Below are positions 22,617-35,208 of a DNA stretch of 64,000 nt, one piece after another. Source of the DNA: Artemisia argyi (lineage: Eukaryota > Streptophyta > Magnoliopsida > Asterales > Asteraceae); contig CM060685.1 in NCBI GenBank assembly GCA_030686995.1, positions 127,807,823-127,871,822 of the forward strand, given 5' to 3'. The notes beneath the pieces were generated by a model. It made no database searches. It had not been told where the DNA came from and worked only from the letters and a program-made list of their open reading frames with translations. A program made the translations under genes and the position numbers. How positions within the stretch are numbered: position 1 is the stretch's first letter; each line of letters starts with the position of its first letter.

Positions 22617-23546
22617 CTAGACAAGAATACTAGGGCGATTAGGTTTAACCTTATAAGCTTTGTGGTTTTGTTTAAGAACGAGATGGCAGAAGGTAGGATA
22701 GATGGATTGATAAATACTATTGTCGAGATCGGGATAGTTTTGAATGACATGATGATAGAGACGAGTGAGAAACATGCCGTACGGAAGATAGGCTTTAGGA
22801 TTTGCTCTTGGACATTCAATACGCTTGATAAAGTAGTAAGCCAAATTGTAATGTTGTTCGGCAACAATACAATACAACATATGAACGAGACATGCCGGGA
22901 GATGATCATGGTGTTCACCGGAATCGAACGCATTCTCACGAATGAGTTCTTCCCAATGCCTCATGTCGTGCCTTAATTCTTTAAGAGGAATTTTGTTTTC
23001 AAAAATAGAGACATATTTTGATTTAAAGCTTTGGGTGGTAGTATCACATTCCAACCCGAGTATTTGGCGAATTTCATCGGGAGATGGAATTTCGGAGACA
23101 TAAGGACCATTAGTAGGACGAGAACGTTGGAGAGCACTAAGATCCCATTCATTAGTGAACGCGGATTGACCGGAAAAAGGAATTTGAAGGATTTGACCAA
23201 ATTGTGCAAGAGTAAGAGTAATGAAGTGATGTTGGATCATGAAGGAGATGAGAATGGAAGCAAAATCATCAGTTTGAACCGTGACTTGGCTATAGAAGTC
23301 AAGGATGAACCGAGGAATGATAGGCTCATTGATCTGAAAAAGGCATTCGAGACCGATGTTTGTGAATAAGTGTTCAATGTAGTTGGATTGATAATAAGCT
23401 TGATCTACGATTCGACCCTCGTGAATATTTCTATTCTCGATTTGTCGATAGATACTAGCTATAGAGGTGGAAGTAGAAGGAAGTTGAGAGACTTTTGGGA
23501 TATAGTTTTTGGTTAGGGAAAGGTCTTCGGTAATAGCTTTAGGCAT
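22617..23546 (-). CDS. Plant retrotransposon accessory protein, putative-transposon-protein-like domain
   Basis: Start chosen at ATG 23546 (MPKAITEDL); six bases upstream a GTG is in frame but less likely. The 309-residue frame is uninterrupted. The layout (IPRFILDFYSQVTV ... FMIQHHFITLTLAQFGQILQIPFSGQ ... LARL-type PYGMFLTRLYHHV) resembles the domain found in many plant proteins labelled putative plant transposon protein, common in Athila and Sirevirus accessory ORFs. No catalytic motif, signal peptide or membrane span is evident. The role is unknown. It is followed by the proline-rich ORF and preceded by 2 kb without coding sequence where pol would be expected. Confidence 0.6.
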   Translation of the reverse strand: MPKAITEDLSLTKNYIPKVSQLPSTSTSIASIYRQIENRNIHEGRIVDQAYYQSNYIEHLFTNIGLECLFQINEPIIPRFILDFYSQVTVQTDDFASILISFMIQHHFITLTLAQFGQILQIPFSGQSAFTNEWDLSALQRSRPTNGPYVSEIPSPDEIRQILGLECDTTTQSFKSKYVSIFENKIPLKELRHDMRHWEELIRENAFDSGEHHDHLPACLVHMLYCIVAEQHYNLAYYFIKRIECPRANPKAYLPYGMFLTRLYHHVIQNYPDLDNSIYQSIYPTFCHLVLKQNHKAYKVKPNRPSILV

Positions 23547-24633
23547 TTTCACCTAAACACAACAACAATACAAAAGACCAAAATAAATATAAAGAAGAAT
23601 AAAAATGCATATATTGTTAAGACGTATGTTGAAACGTAAACATACTTCGACTCTAAGATGATAATCCTAAGAAGTAGTTTACCATGTTCCTTAATTTTAT
23701 TTTTAACTCGTTCTATATATATTTTACGATGTTTAGCAAGTAGTTATGGACAAATCCAAACGCCCTTTTAAACATCTTAATATATTATGAAATTTGCTAG
23801 ATTTACTTTATGTTGTAAAAAAAATAGCTATTTCTTACGAGTTTCTTATGCATGTGATTTGTTTTCGAAAAAGATGATTTATGTTTTGACTCAAAAATGT
23901 CATTTTTCGTACTAAACCAAACGCTTCCTTAACTAGACACTTACACTACTAGTGTGTCAATATATATATGAATTATATATCTTGACAAGTCCGAATTACT
24001 AGTTTTAGGTTTATAATCTTGACAACGTTTTATAAAAATTATAACTACTTAATTTTGACATTATTTGGACAAAATCCAAACACCCTCTTATCGTTTACAC
24101 AAATATTTTTACTTAGTCAAAAAATATAGTTTCATGTTTTACAAGTTATAAAAGCATAGTATGATTAGTTTTAACAAGTTTTTATAGCATTATTCAACAA
24201 TGTGTTTACCAAACATTTTGAAAAGGAGTGTATGAATTTTTTCAAAAATTTTCAACAATAGGATTTGTAATTATTAGTTTCTAGTGTTAATTAAGCATCC
24301 TAATCCTAAGGGAAGCATTTAGTTATGGAAATTTTAGACCCAGTTCGAAAGAAATTATGAATTTGAAAAAATTATTAAAACATGCATAATCTTGAGTTTG
24401 ACCAAATTAGATGGAATTAGATGAAATGTGTTATGAAAAACTTACAATATGTAATGGTGATTGTGCTAGATGAATTTGCCCTTTGCGAAATAACCCGAAT
24501 TATGTGGTTTGGAAGTGATTTTAGGTGCTTTGGGGTTTGGATTTTTGTCACAGCAGCAGCAGAAAATGTGGTTAGTGAGAAAGAGGAGTGTTTGGCAAAA
24601 GAAATAAGAGGGAAAATGATTTGGGACAATCAG

Positions 24634-24714
24634 ACGGCCGGCCCCCTTAAACATTAAGGGGGGCCGCCCTTTATTTGGCTGCCGGTCCCCTTAAATATTA
24701 AGGGGGCCGCCCTC
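24634..24714. repeat. GC-rich inverted-repeat module 3, internal to F
   Basis: Two back-to-back palindromes: GGCCGGCCCCCTTAA paired with TTAAGGGGGGCCGCC, then GCCGGTCCCCTTAA paired with TTAAGGGGGCCGCC, each with a loop of about 3 bases. Confidence 0.85.
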
Positions 24715-24934
24715 CAAAACTTGATTTTTTGTGGTTTTGGTTTCTGGAAAGAACAAGAAAATATTTATATATATATTAGATTTATATTTAATCAAAAATA
24801 TGTTGGAGAGTATTCGCACGGAAGGAATTACTTGACACTTTTACTTGACATTTCGTCAATTAAAATATCTTGATCATTTCGGATGAAATTTATCAAGTTG
24901 TCAAGTGGACGAGAGAGTTGTGGAAGGTTTATAA

Positions 24935-25034
<100 letters not shown>

Positions 25035-25263
25035 TGGGCTTATAAGACGAAAATATAATAGGGAGACGTATGCAACGGAAGACGGGAGTTTGTTTCATCC
25101 ATAGATTTTTCGACTCATTTCTCTACATCAACATGAGTGTCATTGAACATTGAAGTTCAAGAAGGCAAATGGGGGGAATGAAAAGGTTCGTAAGCGAACA
25201 ATTTCTAGTTCTAGAAAATTAACAAATGAGTTTTCTAGGTTATAAGATCTTAGATATAGCTAA

Positions 25264-25264
<1 letters not shown>

Positions 25265-25350
<86 letters not shown>
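25265..25350. repeat. (TA)n microsatellite
   Basis: About 86 bases of TA dinucleotide. Confidence 0.95.
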
Positions 25351-25352
<2 letters not shown>

Positions 25353-25548
25353 TATAAAATCTAGAGGAAACTATAAGCCAAACAAAATCATATAAATACT
25401 AGAGACTAAACTAAGCATGCATTTCTTGACAAGGAAATAAAGGGAAATGTGTACCTTTCGTCTTCAATGCGTTTTTCTTCAAAGTCTTCAAGGAATTGTA
25501 CAAACTAGAGATGACAACTAAAATTTCCAAGTTTGTATGGCGAATTTT

Positions 25549-25926
25549 CTATGTTAATCCCCATTGTCTCATTTGACCAAATTTATTTGATCCGAACATG
25601 TTTTGTATTTGACTTGGGTGCATATATGGTGGAAACATTCCCCACGGATTGAAGTTCCGCATTTGTTGATTATTGTTAAAGTTTCGTCTATTTTGGTTTA
25701 CTCTTGGTTGAGGTATTTTAGATCTAGGGTAAGAATTATTTGGTTTCCTAGGTGGTGGAGTTTTAGATCTTGTTTTATGTTTAGATGATCCTACATATGT
25801 TTTTAAAGATGGTTTATAAAACGGTTTTATTTCTTCATCACTACTAAGAGGTATTTTCTTATCATTTTTGAGTATATACTTAGGATTAGATTTTAGAGGT
25901 TTTAGTTCATTGAGTTCACTTTCAAA
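25549..25926 (-). pseudogene. gag: Copia gag of element F, Asn/Pro-rich tail
   Basis: Translating on past the TAA at 25927-25929 in the same frame gives 125 more codons ending at TAG 25549-25551. The tail is basic and rich in Pro, Asn and Arg (KTPPPRKPNNSYPRS; NRRNFNNNQQMRNFNPWG), typical of the region after the zinc knuckle and coiled coil in these gag proteins. It has no independent start. Confidence 0.5.
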
Positions 25927-26712
25927 TTAGATATTTTTAATTTCACTTGTTGAAGCTTCGGTTGAGTTAAATCCTAAACCGGTTTTATCTCCAGATACTC
26001 TTTGAATACTTATTATTTTAATAAGTGAGCGACTACTATTTTCAAATTTATCAAGTTTGCAAATTTCTTCCCTGAGTTTTTCGTTTTCACCTTTAAGCTC
26101 TTGACATGATTTACATTCTTCAAAAATTTCCTTACCTTTTTCAAGTTGATGTATTTTAATTTTTAGCTCCAATACTTCATTTTCTAATTGGTTGTTTATG
26201 CATTTTAGTGATTTGTTTTTAGCCATTACTTTTTGTCCTAGTTTGCATAATCTATTGCATTCACTATCTATATCTTTTTCGTCTAATGATAAATTTTCAT
26301 CACTAAAGTATTCGGTTTCAGAACGTACCTCACTTGATGTCTTTGCCATGATTTTGAGACACATTTCTTCCTTTGTCGTTTCTTTCTCATCTTCATCGCT
26401 ATCACTCGAAGCTCCTCCAACAAATGCTCTTTGATTTTGATCTCGTGTCATCATTGGACATTTTCCAATGAGGTGATTCAGATCACCACATTTGAAACAC
26501 TTTCTCTCATTCTTGCTATACTTGTCATCTTTATTTTTTTGAGATGCTCTCCTTTCATCGTGTGGTTGTCTAACGAATCTTCCTTGCCTTTTGAAGAATT
26601 TCTTGAAATCTCTTACGGCCATGGCATATTCTTCGTCATCACTTTCGGAAGATGAGCTATCTTCGTTGTTGGATTCCTTTCTAGCTTTCAAGGCGATTGA
26701 CTTGCTTTGCTC
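25927..26712 (-). pseudogene. gag: Copia gag of element F, zinc knuckle and coiled coil
   Basis: The segment follows in frame after a TGA (26713-26715) that probably replaced CGA. It contains a Ser/Glu/Asp-rich stretch, a CX2CX4HX4C knuckle ([14 protein letters not shown], near 26500-26460) and a helical, Lys/Glu-rich region with heptad character ([22 protein letters not shown]). This is the RNA-binding and assembly part of gag. No protease follows it. Confidence 0.75.
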
Positions 26713-27192
26713 TCATTTTCCTTTGACCATTTCGGAGTCCTTCTTTATAATTGCTTCGTAGGCTTTCAAATTTTCAATTAATTCATCAAGTTGCAACGTT
26801 GACAAATTCTTTGATTCTTCAATAGCCGTTACTTTAGCTCGCCGTTTTGGGTGAAGAGCCCTAAGAAACTTCCTAACAAAATTCTTACTAGAAAAATTCT
26901 CATCAAGTGCTTTTAAACTTGTGATGATAGTGTTAAATCTAGCAAAAGCATTATCAATTGATTCCTCTTTCGGAATCGTGAATTGCTCATATTGTTGAAC
27001 AAGTAGATCTATTTTATTATCTTTGACTTGATTATTACCTTGGTGAGTTATTAATAAAGAGTTCCAAATTTCGTTTGCAGTTTCACACATAAAGATCCTT
27101 TCGTACTCTTTACGTGGTAGCGCATTATAAATAACCATTTTTCCTTCATTATTTTTAGCAAGTTTTCTTTTTAAATCATCATTTTGGTGAAT
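26713..27192 (-). pseudogene. gag: Copia gag of element F, capsid-like domain
   Basis: This is a UBN2/gag-polypeptide-type domain of copia elements: [31 protein letters not shown] ... [19 protein letters not shown] ... [19 protein letters not shown]. The first ATG is at 27138, but homology runs upstream to about 27187, where a stop and then LTR-like sequence begin, so the true N-terminus is missing. The segment ends at TGA 26713-26715. Confidence 0.75.
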
Positions 27193-27762
27193 TCAACACT
27201 TGGACAATATGAACAAATGAATATAAATGAAAGTAAATAATGCAAGTAAAGTAATGAAAGTAAAGATAGGGATGGAAAGATCAAACCAAAACACGGAGGA
27301 TTTATAGTGGTTCGGCTACGAAGCACCTCTTCCCCCTACTCTACTCCTTGAGTACCACACTCGAGAGTTTTCTTCACTATGTCAACAAAGTCCCTTATGG
27401 CGGAGAAAACCTTACACACCTTGGCTTACACCGATTAACGACACTAAGCTAAATGTCAAGTTCTAATCCTAGCTAGAACCAATCTCACAACTTCTTCACT
27501 ACTTCTTAAATATCTTCACAACTTCTTCACGACCTCTTCACGACTTCTTCACAACTTCTACTCACCACAATATCTTCACAACTACTTACTACTTCTACAC
27601 AACTTCTTTAAACCACAACTAATTACTTACACTACAATCTACTTAAGTACACAACACTTTACAAATTATCTAGCACTACTACAAGATGATATTAATTACA
27701 CTACAATACTTATTCTATAGATGTTGAAGGAGTATTCTTCTTTTGCACTTGAATGGTTTGTA
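27193..27762 (-). mobile_element. LTR fragment, element F family
   Basis: The segments around 27299-27420 (GGATTTATAGTGGTTCGGCT; CTCGAGAGTTTTCTTCACTA; ATGGCGGAGAAAACCTTACA) repeat those at 19893-20020 in the F 3' LTR, in the same orientation. The stretch ends near GAAGGAGTATTCTTCTTTTG, also present at 20279. The U3 part and the gag-side end are missing, and no primer binding site is found at the junction with gag. Confidence 0.65.
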
Positions 27763-28960
27763 GAAACGTAGATGGGGGGTGAATACGTTCCTCTTAAAAT
27801 CTTAAAACTTTCGTATCAAATTCCCAATCAAGTGTGACTAAATATGAATAGTAGTTATGTTACTCATAACAAACATATATGTCATTTAATCACATAAGCA
27901 TCACACAAGATTAAAAAAATATTTAGCCATTTCGGATGCATTGGGGATGGTCCCTAATATACATCGACGATCCCTTAAATGTTGAGGACCGCCCATATAT
28001 AAAGGACCACCGCCAGTGGTCAATATTCCGTATGATTAAGTATTCTTTACGCTTTGCGTTTCTAAGTGAACTAGTTAATGTTACAAGCATGCACACAACA
28101 AACCACAAAAACCAACATATTATGCAAATATAGAAAGTAAAGACATGGGAAGAGAAAACGCAAACCGGAAACGATAATTTATAGTGGTTCGACATGAAGC
28201 ACCTCTTCGTCCTACTCCACTCCCTGAGTACCACACTCGAGAGTTACTTCACTAATCAACACGCTCCAATATGGCAGAAAAACCGTACACAAGCTTACAC
28301 CAAGTTTAACGACACTAAGCGGAATGTCGAGTTCTAATCCTAGCTGGAACCAGTCTACACAAAAACCCACATGGCCACACGAACAAGCACTCTTGTCCCT
28401 CTTAGATCGATACATGATCCAAGTCTTCATACGAACGAGCAATCCCGTTCACTTGAATCTTCACCCTGATTCAAGCCTTCACACTAAGACACACTTGGAT
28501 CTTCACCCAATCCAAGCCTTCACACAAAGACACACTTGACTCAACTAAGTCCTAACCTATACACTAGGACATCACTCTCCTCACAACAAATACATGAACT
28601 AATCTAGTTACAACACCTCTTGGATCTTCATCTTCGTCCAAGTATAATCTAACAACTCCATCCTCGACTCACACACAAGTCGAAAATATTTACAATAAGA
28701 CAATACAAGGATTAATAGAATCGTAACACTTGTTACGTTTGTATGTGGACTCAATAACACTTTGATTCTTAACGACTTCGAGTGTTCTTCTCTTGCACAT
28801 GATGTAGTGGATGACGAGATCACTTATAAACACATACCAAAGAGTTATAGTGATCAAAGAAGGAAAAGGAAAGAACAGGAAATTTTTGTACAAAGAGGAT
28901 CAGTTTTTCTGATGAAAATGGGTCAGTATTTATAGCCTGCTCGAGGAGCGTGGGACGGTC
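27763..28960 (-). mobile_element. Second, diverged LTR fragment of the F family
   Basis: It begins with GATGGGGGGTGAATACG, comparable to AGAAGGGGGGGTTGAATAG at 19698, has the AATTTATAGTGGTTCG block at 28177 and a degenerate version of the GC-rich palindrome (GGTCCCTAATAT ... GAGGACCGCCC) at 27950-28015. It stops abruptly at 28960, where a different LTR-like sequence starts. Confidence 0.55.
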
Positions 28961-29849
28961 TGATAACGCTCATTTTGTATATATTTTAGTAGCGTTATTC
29001 GTATGTTTGTGCATGTTTTTTGGTTGTATTTGTGAACATTTTACGCTTAAAATGTGCAAAAGATGTATTTAGGTTCAGATACAACTATGTCGAAGGAAAT
29101 AACGAAAAGACAAAGAAAAGTCAACAAATCAAGAGTATATGCACGAAGAGAAGTGTTCCGTCCAAGATAAAGATTCATGTCATGATTATTTCCAAGTTCT
29201 AGTAAAGACTATGAAGTTATACGATGAAGCAAAGAGTCAAGATTAAGTGCCAAAGATGCTTGTTAAAGATGGAGTTTATTGCCAACCCAAGGTTGAAACA
29301 CTTGTGCAAACCAATTTCCAACATTAGATTAAAGTTGTGGTTTAAACCCACGGTTCATAACTCAACCCAAGGTTGCGCAGAAATCCAAATCGCCAGGTTC
29401 ATTTCTGAACCTCGGGTTGCTGCAGTTATTGTCCTCCAAAGTTGCATTTAAGAGTGGAATTAAGTACCATTACTTCCAAGTCCGATCATATACTTCTCAT
29501 AACTCATTTTGGCTGCACTTTTATGACACTTTGTGCCCAAGAAACATGCTTGGTGACCAAGGGTGTCATCATCTACAAATAAGAGTTCTTGGTTAAGAGT
29601 TTTCATAACAAAATAATCTTTTTTCATACCATAATCTACAACCAATTTTCTCTACACTTGGAGGATTCTCTCCTACCACTCCCCACCCATTTCTAAAGGT
29701 GTTGGGGAGTTGGTTTGGCCTACATTTAGAAGACATATGACTTGATTATCCTTACAACATAAGGTTTGATTATAGTTCACACCAATTAAACACCACATAC
29801 ATCACCAACAAAAACTTATTACCAAACACCCCTAAGTCATATACTCAAA
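28961..29849 (+). mobile_element. Unassigned LTR-like fragment G
   Basis: It starts TGATAACGCTCATTTTG at an abrupt break in the F-type LTR, is AT-rich, noncoding and has AACCCAAGGTTG twice (about 29285 and 29362). It may be a solo or truncated Gypsy LTR in plus orientation ending near CATATACTCA. Alternatively, since it also begins TGATAA, it may be the outer end of the minus-strand LTR of element A. No target duplication was found for either reading. Confidence 0.4.
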
Positions 29850-32048
29850 GAAATCCGCAAGAAATACGGATAACCAAAGAAATCCACAAGAAATATGGAT
29901 AACCCGAGGTCGTAGTCCGTGTGAAGGGTGAATGGAATTTCGAATTCCCTGTTTGTGAAACGTGTCGTGAAAGTGGGAAAAAGTGGTTTTAATAAGATTA
30001 CACTAATGAGTATGAAAATGAAGCACAATTAATCACTTAAGCACGTAATTCAAATAAGGAAACCTAAAATGCAACGTAAAATCAAAAACGTAAGCTTAAA
30101 CATAAATAAAACGTAACCGCGCGAAATAAAATGTGCAATTTAAGCTACACTAATCCTACGGACTTGAAAATAATTTTCCTAAATTAAAAATGATAAAAGA
30201 AAATTTTGAGAAAAAGAAAAATATTTTTTGACTTTTTATTTAATTTTTATGAATTAAAAACTAATTTATCTAATTAAAAATTAAAAGAAAATGGAAATTA
30301 AGTGAGAAAATTGCAAAATAAATTTTGGAAATTATAAAATAACTAAAAAGTAATTTTAAAACTGAAAATCTATTTTTTTTTTGGCTTTTTGTGTACTAAT
30401 TTTTATGAATTAAAAACTATTAAAACTAATTAAAAAGTAATTAAAATGCAAATAAAATTGAGAATAAATGGGAAAATTGCAAAATTAATTTCTAAAAATC
30501 TGAAATATATAAAAACTAATTTATAAAATATTTTTGGATTTTTAGGCATTTTCTGATTTTTTGCGATTTTCAGTAATTAAAAAGTATTAAAAATTGAATA
30601 AAAATGGAAATTAAATAAGAAAAATAGCAAATGAAGTCATAAAAATATGAAAAATTCAGGGAAATATATTCTAAAACTAAGAAAAATTAAAAAATTGAAA
30701 AATAAGAATTGGAATTGCTTATGGGCTTAAAACAGCTTACATGAAATGCTTATTTATAAGCAAACTTTGACCAAACTTGACAAAACTTTGACCAAGTGTG
30801 TTATTGACTTAATAAAGCTCAAATGAACAGGATTGAGACCAAAATGAACACAAAAGGATAGATAATGACCAAATAAGGTCAAATAAGCAATTTGGATAAG
30901 CAATAAGTAATCAGTTAAAGCAAATGGAACCAAATCAATGTAATAAGCTTATTAGAGGTGCAAATGAACTCAAATGAACAATAAAACTCAGAATATAAGC
31001 CAGGGAACACACTTGCTGCCCTCAAACTTGAATTCAGACCTTTGGTTGAAACACCCAACAAGACAGGCCAAATAAGCAGTCCCAATAAGCTGTTTAGTCA
31101 AAACTTATTAGGGCAAAACCTTGTCTAGCCTACTGAGATTCTAAATCTACCAAGAGAACTGGTTTTCAAGCCAAATTACTCACCTAAAACCTTACTAGAA
31201 AGACTGTCAATAACTAATGTGTAGGGGACCCTTATGCTCAAACAGACAACTTCAATCCAATATTCAAATAAGCAAGCAAGTTCTTATCCAACTTTTTCTC
31301 TTTGTTATAGATTCCCTAACTGCTAATCTTTTAAAAATCACAAACCAAAAGTATTTCCAATGAAAATTTAACCCTAGAGAGACAAAGTTTTGACAAAAAC
31401 CTGATTAGAAACTAACTTTTGACTTTATTGAACTTATATCTAATCTAACTGCCGAATCATGTTGTAATGATCTAATATTAAGCTAATTTAAGTTAACTTA
31501 CCCTTTTATGCAACTACTAGAGTGATTATACAATTACTTAAACTAACTTATTAACTGCTATGATTGATTAAGAGCTAAATTGAATTTTATTGAAATGACC
31601 AACTGATTTTATGTAATATTAGACCTAAAGTTACCCTAAGAATGTTGTCTAATCACTATGTATCCTCTGAAACAACAATGATACCAGCAAACCAACTAGA
31701 TCCAAACACCCCCTTTATGTTGACTGTCTCACTATTATGTTGCTACTAGACCTCATATTAATTCCAAATCATAAATTCAGTTCAAACTATGATCCACTAA
31801 TCCAAAATCCACTCAAAAACACAGGTCAACAACACTAATCACCACAGTAACACAGATCTAATGATATGACAGACAAAAAAAACAGAAGTACCAAATAACT
31901 ATAAATCTAATATGAAATGGTAAATAAGCAACTACTACACTACTAAGGATGCAATAAACAGAAATAAGAAAATAATAACAAATCTATACTACTATTATTA
32001 AGATATGCAATATAAAGTGAAATTGAAATTGGAACTTACAAACAACAG

Positions 32049-32101
32049 CCCCCTCAGCTTAACAGAGGGGGTTCACTATGCTAGCCTGTCTTTTGACAGG
32101 C
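32049..32101 (-). other. Twin-hairpin RNA element in A 3' LTR
   Basis: Sense strand: GCCTGTC/GACAGGC with loop AAAA, then CCCCCTC/GAGGGGG with loop TGTTAAGCT, followed by GTAAGTTCC. The arrangement matches 17679-17731 in element E with paired stem changes. Confidence 0.7.
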
Positions 32102-32618
32102 CAAATGGTCTCCTTTTTGGCTGCCTTAAACTCCACAATAAGCTGGCTTATCTCAATAAGCTCTTAGTTTGACTTTATTTGACTTTTTCAAATTATAACA
32201 ATGAAACGGTAAATATGTAACATAAATTCACACTAAGCTATTATCAGCTTATATGAACTCAGTGAATACACAAATAAGCTTATTGAAGCTTGTGAAATTG
32301 AAAACTTATTTTTTTGGAATTTTTTATTATTATTTTTTATTTTTTTTTGTGCTTTTTAGATATAAGATAAACAAAACTAAACTTGAGAAACTGAAATTAA
32401 CTAACAGGTAATATACTAATCTTTGAAACATTAAATTAAAAGAATTAAACAAAACTAAATAAGAAATAATATGCTAAATTAAAACTGAAATTCTATTGAT
32501 TAATAAATTTTGATTACAATACTTGGAAAATGAGATTACAATAAAAACATGACAATAAACTAAAACTTATAAAAAACCTACACTCAGAAAACTACACCTA
32601 AAATGACTGAGAAGGGGG

Positions 32619-32629
32619 GTATTTATAGG
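32619..32629 (-). promoter_or_regulatory. TATA box of A 3' LTR
   Basis: CCTATAAATAC on the minus strand, about 975 bases into the LTR; the same sequence occurs in the 5' LTR at 59378-59387. Confidence 0.6.
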
Positions 32630-33139
32630 AGAGCTGGGAGGTACTAGGGTTTGATGGAAGGATCAGGAAGCTCTCAAGTGTGCTTTCTCATATTTAATCT
32701 TATCCTTTGATTCCAGTTTCGATCACACGCTTGATTTAGGTCCATTGGATTGAATTGGTGATGTGATTAATCCGGCGTGTGCCTCTTCACGTGTACTTCT
32801 GACATTCCCTGACATGTGCAGCCCTTCTAGAAACTCCAAATTATTAAGTAATTATTACCCAATCAGGGTAATTTGTACGTGGTAATTTTCTAGGGTTCTA
32901 TCTACAGTGTAATTCTGGGTGTGGGTTGAAATTGGGGGGCGGGTAAATTGGTTTGGGGATTTTATTGTTGTTATGTTTGACCGGGTCTAAAAGTGGGTTT
33001 GACTTCAGGTTAAAAAAGGTGTGGACCGGGTAATTTTATTAAGGGATTGGGCCTTTGGTTTGTTTTGGGCTTGGGAAAAGTATTGTTGGACTAGTATTAT
33101 GATTGGATCCGGTTGTTATTAATATTTTTAGGATAAGTG

Positions 33140-33380
33140 AAATTTGATAAGGACTAATTTTGTACAAATCTGAAAATTAGGGACCATTTTTGTAATTCGT
33201 CAAAAGTATCTTCCAAGGGCTTTACTTGTAATTTTCTGAATCATGAAGGTTTGACTTTGAATATTTCTTCAAGGGACCATTTTTGTCAAAATATGAAACA
33301 TGGAGGACTAAAGTTGCCAATTCTTCAAAACTTTGTCCAGGGACTAATCTTGCAACTTTATGAATCTCTGAGGACTTCTT
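33140..33380 (-). repeat. Degenerate ~33-base repeats in U3 of A
   Basis: Variants of GGGACCATTTTTGTAA (plus strand) recur about every 30-50 bases, six or so times. Related sequence (ATTTTGGTCCTTGGAG, ATTTTGGTCCTTATAA) lies in the U3 of element E near 16700. Confidence 0.6.
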
Positions 33381-33604
33381 ATGACATTTTGAGCTTTCTT
33401 TGATCATTAAGCTTCCCCAGCTCCGGCTTTTAACCTTTTTCCAATCTCGTGCTAGTTTTTGTCGGTTTTGACTTTGTTTTTGTCCATTTTTCACATATCT
33501 GTACATGCACATACACAAATACAAAAACACACATTTTCTTGGCATATTTGGTGTATTTGGTCTGATTTAAGGCCTAAAAATGATGTGTGAATAAGCACAC
33601 ATCA

Positions 33605-33618
33605 AAATCCCCCAGATT
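33605..33618 (-). promoter_or_regulatory. Polypurine tract of element A
   Basis: AATCTGGGGGATTTT on the minus strand directly precedes LTR start TGATGTGTG. Confidence 0.8.
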
Positions 33619-33780
33619 AAGGTATTGCCGTGTCCTCACGCAATGTCATCACCTCACGCTTAAGTGATAAATAATTTCAAAACCTCTTTTTACTAACGTT
33701 GTAAAGTAGCAATGATGTTTGAAAGAAATCTCAAAATCATTTATTCCCAAAAATGCTCCGTTTTCCAATTTTCATGAATA

Positions 33781-33838
<58 letters not shown>
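33781..33838. repeat. (ACT)n microsatellite
   Basis: About 58 bases of ACT trinucleotide; the homologous site in element E (near 16195) has a single AATAGTAGTG. Confidence 0.95.
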
Positions 33839-35208
33839 TTTTTGTACTTTTTTATTTTTATATATGTGACGGTTTGCTTTGACTTTCATTATCAATTCAT
33901 ATCTGTTGATAATTTTCAGGGTCTATGAGTAGAAACACTTCTCACAGAGAAGAGACCATACGGATAAAAATTGTCATCCTTGATTTTTCACAAGCCCCCA
34001 AACTAAGCCTAAAATCGAAATCATTGTTTATCCACAAGTTAGATGCTAACACTACCCATAAAAGTTACTTGTGTAATACCCTCTTGTTCCCAATTCCTAA
34101 GATTTGTATCTCAAGATTTTAATTTGTGAGAAATGAATTTCTTCATATTTTCTCGTTTTGATAGTTTATTAGTCCGATAAGAGCACAAAATTTGAACGCT
34201 AAGTAGTTTCCAAACTTTCCCTCGAAAACCCCTGCATACAGAAATCGGGTCCACATGAAAGTCTCTGATTTAACACGATTTGTGGGGGCCCCCTTTTTAT
34301 TTACAGCCGAAACATCCCATGTTTGTGACCCGAGACGGAAGCTTTTTATTAGGGAAACCCCCGGAGTCGAAGCTTGTCATTTTTGCATAATTATAAGCAC
34401 TGTAATAATATTTGGTCCTTAGTCCTTTATTTCAATTACAACAACAGTTTATGAGCCGCCAAGATGTAAGAGCTTTATTATGACCTTGGATTTATATCCG
34501 CTGCTTTTTATAGCTTTGGATTCCTCTGCCCTTTTTATTGGCTTTGGATTGTTATTATTGATATTCATAATCATATACCAAACCCCGAGTCCTACGGCCT
34601 TTACTAAGATCACAACATCGGCTGCGAACCGGCAAGATGCAATAGTCTATTTCACCGTAACACTGGCAGTACCCCTATGTGTACCAAACCCCCATATGCA
34701 GAGATTTTGTTGGGAACGAGAAAAAACTAAGTATTGGCCAAACCCCATACACTTAATTAATCATAGAGATCTATTATTATTGGTGTGCAATCTTGTGGGA
34801 ACAAGGAGGCCACAAGTATCTTTCGTGGGCTCTAAAGAGATCCAACTACTCCACGTTTAGCACGAAACTTCTGAATAAACTCTATCATTCCTCGATCTCC
34901 GCAAATTTAAAATCCCAAGTAATGAGATCCGCGGATGCTTAGCCGATAATCTTTTGATTATATTGGTTAAGGGAGACGAGCTAGGGCTCAACACGCCCGG
35001 TCAAGTCGGAACATTTATTTCTACTCTCGCCGGTAGGAAAGTCAAAACAAGGTGTCAAAACTTATTATTATATCATATATCATCATTTTTTTTTTTTTTT
35101 GTTTTTTTAGCAAAAAGGTGACAAAAATTTTAAATTTTGGTGGAAAACGGAGTTGCATAAGTTAACAGCTCAGACGAAGGTAACAGGTCAAATCGAATCG
35201 AAGATTCA

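Larger units (their letters stand above)
29850..33604 (-). mobile_element. 3' LTR of element A
   Basis: In sense it starts TGATGTGTG beside the polypurine tract, with a perfect 9-bp inverted repeat at the tip. It matches 55201-57477 and 57478-59580 of the 5' LTR. It is noncoding, contains TATA box, twin hairpins and many AATAAGC motifs (plus strand). A 30-base unit (AAGAAATCCGCAAGAAATAC) is duplicated at its left end. The left boundary is a loss of homology with the other LTR, not a defined CA end. Confidence 0.75.

Noticed and set aside
27914..27931. Possible target duplication of element F (ATTTAGCCATTT near 19675 and 27920)
   Set aside because: The match is 12 bases, too long for a copia duplication, and the second copy is inside an LTR fragment, so it looks coincidental.
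33222..33545. 107-codon sense ORF at the start of the A 3' LTR, with similar sequence in E near 16500
   Set aside because: In the homologous frame of E the reading frame has stops, so the similarity is nucleotide-level U3 conservation, not a shared protein.
34480..34860. 126-codon hydrophobic open stretch
   Set aside because: Antisense within the element A 3' UTR, with no homology and no copy in the related UTR of element E.
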